A stretch of DNA of 37,453 nt, from positions 1-37,453 of the forward strand of contig CANEZL010000045.1 in assembly GCA_947444195.1 (NCBI GenBank), given 5' to 3'. Both the position numbers and the translations under genes were made by a program. How positions within the stretch are numbered: the stretch's first letter is position 1; the number at the start of each line of letters is the position of its first letter. Shown piece after piece: positions 32,184-37,453 of this stretch. The DNA is from Methylobacteriaceae bacterium. GTDB taxonomy: Bacteria > Pseudomonadota > Alphaproteobacteria > Rhizobiales > Beijerinckiaceae. The notes below the pieces were generated by a model, which was not told the origin of the DNA, did not search any database, and saw nothing but the letters and a program-made list of their open reading frames with translations.

Positions 32184-32924
32184 TCAGCTTTGCCGCTTCA
32201 CGAGGTGCAGGTAGGTGGGATCGAACTCGCAGGCACGAGCAAGCTCATCCCACGCCTCGATGGCGAGGGTGCCGGCCTTCATGGCGATCAGCCGCTTCTC
32301 ACGCATCTCCTTCAGCACGCGGTTGAAGTGGACAGGCGTGAGGCCGAGCGCGTCGCTCAGCTCGATCTGCGTGAGCGGGATCTGGCAGCGGTGCTCGGTG
32401 GCGAGGCCCACCGCCTCCTGCTTGAGGTAGAGTTCGCAGAACAGGTGGGCGATCCGCTCGTAGGCGTCGCGCCGGCCCATGCCTGTCATCCACTCGCGGA
32501 AGGTCGCCGCATCGATCAGGGTGTCGCGCCAGAGCACGGCTGCCACGTTGGGGAAGCGAACGGTGAGCGCGCGCAGGGCATCGTGCGGAATGAAGGCCAG
32601 GGTGGCCTTGGTCAGCGTGCCGAGGCTGTGATCCATGGTGTGCAGGTGCAGGCTCTGCAGGTCGGGCACGTCGCCGGGTATGTGGAGGGACAGGATCTGG
32701 CGGCGGCCCTCGCCGAGCAGCTTGTAGCGACAGGCCCAGCCGTTGAGGATCAGGCAGCACTGCGAGGGTCGATCCCCCTCTCGGACGATGTCCTGCTTCG
32801 CTTGCAGAGCTTGGGTTCGGAGCGGCAGGCCGAGGATCGCCTCGCGCTCCTCGGCCGAGAGGTCGGCAATGCTCTCCAGCTTGCGGACGAGCATGGCCAT
32901 GGCATGCGGATCGGGAGAAGGCAT
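32184..32924 (-). CDS. Crp/Fnr-family regulator, divergent type
   Basis: A 246-residue Crp/Fnr protein. The beta roll covers about 35-120 (DIVREGDRPSQCCLILNGWA, GEGRRQILSLHIPGDVPDLQ), followed by the dimer helix and an HTH near 183-210 (PLTQIELSDALGLTPVHFNR). The recognition helix lacks the Glu-Ser-Arg set of the two FNR-type proteins here, so it should read a different site. No Fe-S cysteine cluster is present. Such proteins are numerous in Methylobacterium and Bradyrhizobium, often beside signalling genes. It converges with the HWE kinase gene (52 bp between stops). The start at MPSPDPH follows an AGGG motif. Confidence 0.9.
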   Translation of the reverse strand: MPSPDPHAMAMLVRKLESIADLSAEEREAILGLPLRTQALQAKQDIVREGDRPSQCCLILNGWACRYKLLGEGRRQILSLHIPGDVPDLQSLHLHTMDHSLGTLTKATLAFIPHDALRALTVRFPNVAAVLWRDTLIDAATFREWMTGMGRRDAYERIAHLFCELYLKQEAVGLATEHRCQIPLTQIELSDALGLTPVHFNRVLKEMREKRLIAMKAGTLAIEAWDELARACEFDPTYLHLVKRQS

Positions 32925-33369
32925 CGCAGTGTCGCCCTGCAGTGTAGGCGGAAGCGCGTGGCTCTCCCGGCCATCAGCGCCTGGGCTCGGATCCGCTGAT
33001 GACGGGGTGAACCTATAACACAAGTGAACGGCGGCAATTCGAATGGGATGGCTTGGCCACTCCGGTTGTCAGGTGGCGGGCCAGCGCTGTTGGAAGTTCC
33101 ACCATCAAGCGGATAGGCGGCGCACCATGCGATGCGAGCCGCGCCTCGACCTAACCCTTTGGCGATGGACCTTCCCAAGGGCCGTTCAGGGTCGCGGACG
33201 AGCACGGCGGCGATGTCCGCATCTGGCAACTCCTGCCCGAATACAGACGGTCGCGGAATCACCCAAGCCAGACGTGGGGGCTGCTCGGCCAAGTCCACGG
33301 AAGCGGCTCCCTGGCCTGCTGTCGGTTGAAGGCAGCCTCTCGCATGGTCAAGCCGATGGAGTCTCGACC
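32925..33369. other. intergenic region with scrambled coding scraps
   Basis: About 445 bp. Several short minus-strand stretches look protein-like (for example QELPDADIAAVLVRDPERPL around 33190-33235) but have no start, length or family. It marks the boundary where the FNR-boxed block resumes. Confidence 0.4.
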
Positions 33370-35829
33370 CTATGTCCGGCGGCCGGGACCCTCGCCGTCC
33401 GGCCTGTCCGGCCAAGTCCAGTCCCGCACCTCCGGCAGGTCGTCGCCCGTCCGGCAGACGTGCTCGCGATGGGCGGCCAGCGCCTCCCGCAGCGTCGCCT
33501 CGGCGCGCTCGCCCCGGGCCCCGAGCCCCGGGACGGCCCGAAGCGCGGCCTGCGCGAGATGGTAGCGGTCCAGCCGGTTCAGCACGCACATATCGAAGGG
33601 CGTGGTCGTCGTGCCTTCCTCGATAAAGCCGTGCACGTGGAAGTTGCCGTGGTTCGTGCGCTTGTAGGTCAGCCGGTGGATGAGCCAGGGATAGCCGTGA
33701 TAGGCGAACACCACCGGCCGGTCCCGGCTGAACAGGCTGTCGAAGGTCGGGCCGTCGAGACCGTGCGGGTGCGTCTCGCGCGCCGGCAGGGTCATCAGGT
33801 CGACCACGTTGACGACGCGGATCCTCAGGGCGGGGACGTGTCGCCGCAGCCAGTCGACCGCGGCGAGCGTCTCCTGCGTGGGGACGTCGCCCGCGCAGGC
33901 CATCACCACGTCCGGCTCGCCCTCGCCCTCGTTCGAGGCCCACTCCCAGACCCCTGCCCCGGCCGCGCAGTGGCGTGCGGCCTCGTCCAGGCTCAACCAC
34001 TGCAGCGCGGGCTGCTTGCCGGCCACGACCACGTTGATGCGGTCGTGGGTGCGCAGGCAGTGGTCCATGACGCAGAGCAGGGTGTTCGCGTCCGGCGGCA
34101 GGTAGATCCGGGCCGTGTCGCCGCGCTTGTTCGCCACGAAGTCGATGAAGCCGGGATCCTGGTGGCTGAAGCCGTTATGGTCCTGCCGCCAGACGTGGGA
34201 CGACAGCAGGATGTTGAGCGAGGGCACCGGCCTTCGCCAGGGCAGGTCGCGCGAGGACTTCAGCCACTTGGCGTGCTGGTTCACCATCGAGTCGACCACG
34301 TGCACGAAGGCCTCGTAGGTCGCGAACAGGCCGTGACGGCCAGTGAGGACGTAGCCCTCCAGCCAGCCCTCGCAGAGGTGCTCGCTGAGCACCTCCATGA
34401 CGCGGCCGTCGCGCGCGAGGTGGTCGTCGCCCGGGAGGATCTCCTCCTGCCAGGACCGGCCCGTCACCTCGAAGACGGCGTCGAGCCGGTTCGAGGCGGT
34501 CTCGTCGGGTCCCATGACCCGGAAGTTGCGGGCCTGCGCGTTGAGGGTGAGCGTCTCCCGCAGGTACGCCCCGAGCGCGCGGGTGCCCTCCGCCCTGGAG
34601 CGGCCGGGTTCCGGCACGCCGAGGGCGTGACGTCGAAGGTCCGGCAGCCTCAACGGCTGGCTCCTGTGCGCGTTGGCGTGCGGGTTGGCGGACAGGCGGC
34701 GCGGTCCCCGCGGCGGAAGCGCGGCGAGGTCGGGCACCAGGGCGCCGCCTTCCGTGAACAGCTCCTCCGGGCGATACGAGCGCATCCACGCCTCAAGGAT
34801 GGCGAGGTGCTCGGGATTCTCTCGCACGGCCGCCACGGGCACCTGGTGCGAGCGCCATGTGCCCTCGACGGGCTTGCCGTCCACCGCCTCCGGCCCGGTC
34901 CAGCCCTTGGGACTGCGCAGCACGATCATGGGCCAACGCGGGCGGCCGCCCGCGCCACGGACAGCCCTCGCGCGGACCTCCGCGATGGCGTCGAGGGCCG
35001 CGTCCAGCGCGGTCGCCATGGCCTGGTGCATGGGACCGGGATCTTCGCCCTCGACGAAGGTCGGCTCGTAGCCGTAGCCGACGAGGAGGCTCTTCAGCTC
35101 GGCTTCCGGCATCCGGGCCAGGATGGTCGGGTTGGCGATCTTCCAGCCGTTGAGGTGCAGGATCGGCAGGACCGTGCCGTCCGACCTGGGGTCCAGGAAC
35201 TTGTTCGAGTGCCAGGAGGCTGCGAGAGGCCCGGTCTCGGCCTCGCCGTCGCCGACCACGCAGGCCACCGTCAGGCCCGGATTGTCGAGAGCCGCGCCGA
35301 AGGCGTGCGCCAGCGCGTAGCCGAGTTCCCCGCCTTCGTGGATCGAGCCCGGCAACTCGGGCGAGGCATGGCTCGGGATGCCGCCGGGGAAGGAGAATTG
35401 CCGGAACAGCCGCGTCATCCCGTCGATGTCGCTCGCCACGTCCGGGTAGATCTCGCCGTAGGTGCCCTCCAGGTAGGCGTTGGCGACCAGCCCCGGCGCG
35501 CCGTGGCCGGGGCCCCAGACCGCGATCATGTCGAGGTCGCGCTCGCGGATGACGCGGTTCAGGTGCGCGTAGACGAAGTTGAGGCCGGGCGTCGTGCCCC
35601 AGTGGCCGAGGAGGCGCGGCTTGACGTGCTCGGGCCCAAGCGGTTCGCGCAGCAGCGGGTTGGCCATCAGGTAGATCTGGCCGACCGACAGGTAGTTCGC
35701 GGCGCGCCAATAGGCGTCGATCCGCTGGAGGCCGTCCGGCCCGAGCGGTCCAGGCACGAAGGCCAGCGGGCGGTCGCCATCTCGGTGCCCGCCGCCGTGG
35801 CGGCCCCGCGGCTCGTGCGTCACGTCCAT
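33370..35829 (-). CDS. xfp: xylulose-5-phosphate/fructose-6-phosphate phosphoketolase
   Basis: An 819-residue thiamine-diphosphate enzyme that splits xylulose 5-phosphate (and often fructose 6-phosphate) with phosphate to acetyl phosphate plus a triose or tetrose phosphate. Both family signatures are present: SIHEGGELGYALAHAFGAA, then DNPGLTVACVVGDGEAETG, the ThDP-binding GDGE. N-terminal GHWGTTPGLNFVYAHLNRVI and C-terminal FAYHGYPWLIHRLTYKRTNH are typical, and length is normal. An FNR-type box lies 63 bp before the start. Acetyl phosphate can make ATP through acetate kinase, so low-oxygen induction would give substrate-level energy; no ackA lies in the window. The gene is single. Confidence 0.96.
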   Translation of the reverse strand: MDVTHEPRGRHGGGHRDGDRPLAFVPGPLGPDGLQRIDAYWRAANYLSVGQIYLMANPLLREPLGPEHVKPRLLGHWGTTPGLNFVYAHLNRVIRERDLDMIAVWGPGHGAPGLVANAYLEGTYGEIYPDVASDIDGMTRLFRQFSFPGGIPSHASPELPGSIHEGGELGYALAHAFGAALDNPGLTVACVVGDGEAETGPLAASWHSNKFLDPRSDGTVLPILHLNGWKIANPTILARMPEAELKSLLVGYGYEPTFVEGEDPGPMHQAMATALDAALDAIAEVRARAVRGAGGRPRWPMIVLRSPKGWTGPEAVDGKPVEGTWRSHQVPVAAVRENPEHLAILEAWMRSYRPEELFTEGGALVPDLAALPPRGPRRLSANPHANAHRSQPLRLPDLRRHALGVPEPGRSRAEGTRALGAYLRETLTLNAQARNFRVMGPDETASNRLDAVFEVTGRSWQEEILPGDDHLARDGRVMEVLSEHLCEGWLEGYVLTGRHGLFATYEAFVHVVDSMVNQHAKWLKSSRDLPWRRPVPSLNILLSSHVWRQDHNGFSHQDPGFIDFVANKRGDTARIYLPPDANTLLCVMDHCLRTHDRINVVVAGKQPALQWLSLDEAARHCAAGAGVWEWASNEGEGEPDVVMACAGDVPTQETLAAVDWLRRHVPALRIRVVNVVDLMTLPARETHPHGLDGPTFDSLFSRDRPVVFAYHGYPWLIHRLTYKRTNHGNFHVHGFIEEGTTTTPFDMCVLNRLDRYHLAQAALRAVPGLGARGERAEATLREALAAHREHVCRTGDDLPEVRDWTWPDRPDGEGPGRRT

Positions 35830-35891
35830 GTCGGCCCCTCGGAGGAATCAGGTTCTGGGGGCGACCATGGCGATGTCCGGGGGGCTCGGCG

Positions 35892-35905
35892 TTGAGGTGG
35901 ATCAA
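35892..35905. promoter_or_regulatory. FNR/FixK-type box TTGAGGTGGATCAA, shared by divergent genes
   Basis: It sits between phosphoketolase (63 bp from its start on the minus strand) and the small protein gene at 35962 (57 bp on the plus strand). TTGA and ATCAA halves are present, with GG after the right half. It may serve both promoters. Confidence 0.8.
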
Positions 35906-35961
35906 GGCGCGTCCGGAGAGAGCCGGCAGGATGCTCCCGTCAGCAAAGGCGGGAGCGAGCG

Positions 35962-36162
35962 ATGGCCCTGGTTCTTCGATCCACCTTCGTCACGACGGTG
36001 CGCCTCGCGCGAGTGCCCGTCAGGTTGGTTCCGCGCAACGACGTCGGCCTCCCGCCCGTCACGAACGCCGCTCGCTACCGGACCCTCGGCGGCCTGCAGG
36101 CCCTCGCCCTGGCCGTCGCCGGCTCGGTGGTGACGCCCGCGCTGCTCCGGCTGGCCCTCTGA
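35962..36162 (+). CDS. small protein with C-terminal hydrophobic segment (66 aa)
   Basis: A 66-residue basic protein (MALVLRSTFVTTVRLARVPV at the start) ending in a likely membrane helix (LQALALAVAGSVVTPALLRL). GGGAGCGAG precedes the ATG, and an FNR-type box lies 57 bp upstream, the same spacing as at 24156. A triple-BON gene begins 30 bp after its stop, so the two probably form one transcript. Family not recognised. It could be a short membrane partner for the BON protein. Confidence 0.5.
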   Translation: MALVLRSTFVTTVRLARVPVRLVPRNDVGLPPVTNAARYRTLGGLQALALAVAGSVVTPALLRLAL

Positions 36163-36191
36163 GCATCCCACCCGAACCGAGGAGACGGGCC

Positions 36192-36839
36192 ATGGACGAC
36201 ATCACCGTGCGCCAGCAGGTGCTCGAAGAGCTGGAATACGCCCCCATGATCGACGCGGCGCAGATCGGCGTGACCGTCGAGAACGGCGTCGTGACCCTCC
36301 AGGGCCACGTCCGGAACCATGCCGAGAAGACCATCGCCGAGCGGGTGGCGCTCCGGGTCCGCGGCGTGCGCGCCGTGGCCGAGCGGATCGAGGTCCGCTA
36401 CCCGGACAACCCCCGCATCGGCGACGAGGCGCTGGCCGACCGCTGCGCCCAGGTGCTGGAAAGGGACGTGCGCATCCCGGGGGACTCGGTCTCGCTCAAG
36501 GTCGAGGAGGGCTGCGTCACGTTGCAGGGGTGCGTTCCCCACTACAACCAGAAGGCGGCCGTCGATCAGGCGCTGCGTCGCCTCGCCGGGGTCACCGACA
36601 TCGTCAACCTGATCGCTGTGAAGCCGCCGCTCCAGGCCGCCGATGTCAAGTCTCGCATCCTCGCGGCCTTGGGGCGGAGCGCCCGGGACCCGGACACGAT
36701 CCGGGTACGGGTGGACGGGGACACGGTGATCCTGGACGGCTGCGTCGACGTCTGGCGCGAGCGCGAGCTCGCCGAGCGGGCGGCTTGGTCGGCCCCGGGC
36801 GTGCGCGCCGTCGAGGACCGCCTCACGCTCGCCTGCTGA
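36192..36839 (+). CDS. triple BON-domain protein, second copy
   Basis: A 215-residue paralogue of the protein at 28286-28936. It has the same three BON domains (GVVTLQGHVRNHAEKTIAER, GCVTLQGCVPHYNQKAAVDQ, DTVILDGCVDVWRERELAER) and the same ending PGVRAVEDRLTLA. The first domains match closely (VLEELEYAPMIDAAQIGVTV against VLDELDFDPSLDAAEIGVAV), so the two arose by duplication. Cysteines appear in the second and third domains that the other copy lacks. GGAGACG precedes the ATG. It lies downstream of the box at 35892 and the small gene at 35962. No signal peptide is visible. Confidence 0.93.
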   Translation: MDDITVRQQVLEELEYAPMIDAAQIGVTVENGVVTLQGHVRNHAEKTIAERVALRVRGVRAVAERIEVRYPDNPRIGDEALADRCAQVLERDVRIPGDSVSLKVEEGCVTLQGCVPHYNQKAAVDQALRRLAGVTDIVNLIAVKPPLQAADVKSRILAALGRSARDPDTIRVRVDGDTVILDGCVDVWRERELAERAAWSAPGVRAVEDRLTLAC

Positions 36840-36879
36840 GCCTCGTCGGTGCCGACGACGGTGCCGTGCCGCCGGTCGA

Positions 36880-36893
36880 TTGAGTTGGATCTA
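36880..36893 (+). promoter_or_regulatory. degenerate FNR/FixK-type box TTGAGTTGGATCTA
   Basis: Left TTGA intact, right half ATCTA with one mismatch. It ends 68 bp before the start of the decayed UspA gene, so it may now drive the downstream cytochrome c gene. Confidence 0.55.
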
Positions 36894-36960
36894 CGCCCGC
36901 CCTCCGCGCCGAGGCGAGGATGCCTTCAAGGCGCGGATGCCCGACGGCGGGAGGCGGTCA

Positions 36961-37236
36961 TGCGGATTTCCGACTTCATGGTCTCGGTCGAACTCGGGGC
37001 CGAGACCGCCGACAGCGTCCGGCATGGCCGTGCGGTTCCGGGCGAGGCTGACCGGCGTGGCCGCGCGCCACGTCCCCGGCCTCGTGCCTGTCCGCGAGGT
37101 GCCGGAGGTCGAGCGCGTCCACGAGGCCGCCGACTCCGCCGTCCTGGATGCCGACGGGCATGGCCGCCCTTCGTGGGGAGGCTCGGTGAAGGCCACCGGC
37201 GATCTCCCGCGACCCGCCCCCTCCGCCACCCGATGA
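36961..37236 (+). pseudogene. decayed universal stress protein (N-terminal fragment)
   Basis: From ATG 36961 the frame reads MRISDFMVSVELGAETADSV, matching the start of the intact UspA copies (NIIVSVDLGDAAPDRIR). Homology then moves to another frame, VRFRARLTGVAARHVPGLVP and VREVPEVERVHEAADSAVLD, corresponding to ARRFDATLTGAAAHKVPAPI and VRDVYDAVEQEE. A short deletion explains the shift. The remaining three quarters of the gene, including the whole second domain, is absent. The cytochrome c gene starts just beyond. Confidence 0.8.
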
Positions 37237-37243
37237 GCCATCG

Positions 37244-37453
37244 ATGCGCCTGACCGCCACCCTCCTCGTCGGCATCCTCGCCCTGCCGCCCGCCCTGCCC
37301 GCCGCGCCGGCCGCGGCCTGGGACCGGCGGGTCAAGCAGGGCGAGACGCTCGCCCGCACCAACTGCGCCCGGTGCCACGCGGTCGGGCGCGTCGGGAACA
37401 GCCCGCTGCGCGAGGCGCCCCCCTTCCGCGAGCTCCACACGCGCTACCCCGTC
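37244..37453 (+). CDS. c-type cytochrome, N-terminal part (continues at base 1)
   Basis: The ATG at 37244 opens a signal peptide (MRLTATLLVGILALPPALPA, probable cleavage after PAAPAAA), followed by WDRRVKQGETLARTNCARCH with the haem-binding motif. The window ends in mid-gene, and the frame continues exactly at bases 150-272 if the terminal repeat is overlapped, for 110 residues in all. The intact copy follows a decayed UspA, the reverse of the pair at 25288-26423. Its expression may depend on the weak box at 36880. It is a likely periplasmic electron carrier; donor and acceptor are unknown. Confidence 0.9.
   Translation, partial: MRLTATLLVGILALPPALPAAPAAAWDRRVKQGETLARTNCARCHAVGRVGNSPLREAPPFRELHTRYPV
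37305..37453. repeat. terminal direct repeat, right copy
   Basis: Exact 149-bp copy of bases 1-149. It marks the join of a circular sequence of about 37,304 bp. Confidence 0.95.

Noticed and set aside
33043..35895. 950-codon plus-strand frame across phosphoketolase
   Set aside because: It is antisense to a complete phosphoketolase gene; its composition is a codon-bias shadow.
1..37453. CRISPR arrays, tRNA and rRNA genes
   Set aside because: No regularly spaced direct repeats and no tRNA T-arm/anticodon patterns or rRNA segments were found on reading either strand.

Overview
The window reads as one circular, very GC-rich alphaproteobacterial molecule. Bases 1-149 are repeated exactly at 37305-37453, and a c-type cytochrome gene that starts at 37244 finishes at 272 once the ends are joined, giving a circle of about 37,304 bp. 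Gene style points to the Rhizobiales, most likely a Methylobacterium-like methylotroph: FnrN/FixK-type regulators, PqqC, an HWE histidine kinase, alphaproteobacterial tandem UspA proteins and a DUF2254 membrane protein. No replication initiator, RepABC or ParAB gene could be found, so plasmid versus chromosomal island or tandem duplication is open.

Layout. 1-10 kb: end of the cytochrome c gene, an XRE regulator, a winged-helix protein, a TonB-dependent siderophore receptor, a decayed IS3-family transposase, a PilZ protein, a single-cache chemoreceptor, a perfect 28-bp palindrome and a DUF2254 membrane protein. 10.4-29.4 kb: a dense stress and low-oxygen block holding an [4Fe-4S] Fnr-type regulator, a FixK-type regulator behind a single-domain response regulator, three UspA proteins, an OmpW-like porin, DUF465, HD-GYP and PAS-PAS-HTH signalling proteins, a class II HDAC-like deacetylase, PdxH, a CBS-pair protein, PqqC, a triple-BON protein and several small proteins, interspersed with relics of a P-type ATPase and a cytochrome c. 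29.4-33.4 kb: an interruption with a RibD/DHFR-type reductase, a LOV-like HWE histidine kinase lacking the photoactive cysteine, and a third Crp/Fnr protein. 33.4-37.4 kb: the stress block resumes with phosphoketolase, a small membrane protein, a second triple-BON protein, a decayed UspA and the cytochrome c gene.

The main observation is a repeated 14-bp element of the form TTG-N8-TCA close to the FNR/FixK box TTGAT-N4-ATCAA. Fifteen copies were found. All lie outside coding regions; nearly all lie 55-96 bp ahead of a start codon, and most have the better ATCAA half and a following GG on the gene side. They precede the fnr gene itself, the response regulator-fixK unit, UspA, BON, OmpW, DUF465, CBS, PqqC, PdxH, phosphoketolase and three undescribed small proteins. 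The natural reading is a plasmid- or island-sized micro-oxic survival regulon, with its own sensor (Fnr), amplifier (FixK) and effectors, reminiscent in content of the mycobacterial DosR regulon but built on FNR control. Decayed copies of Usp-cytochrome modules show that the block has grown by duplication and is partly degenerating.
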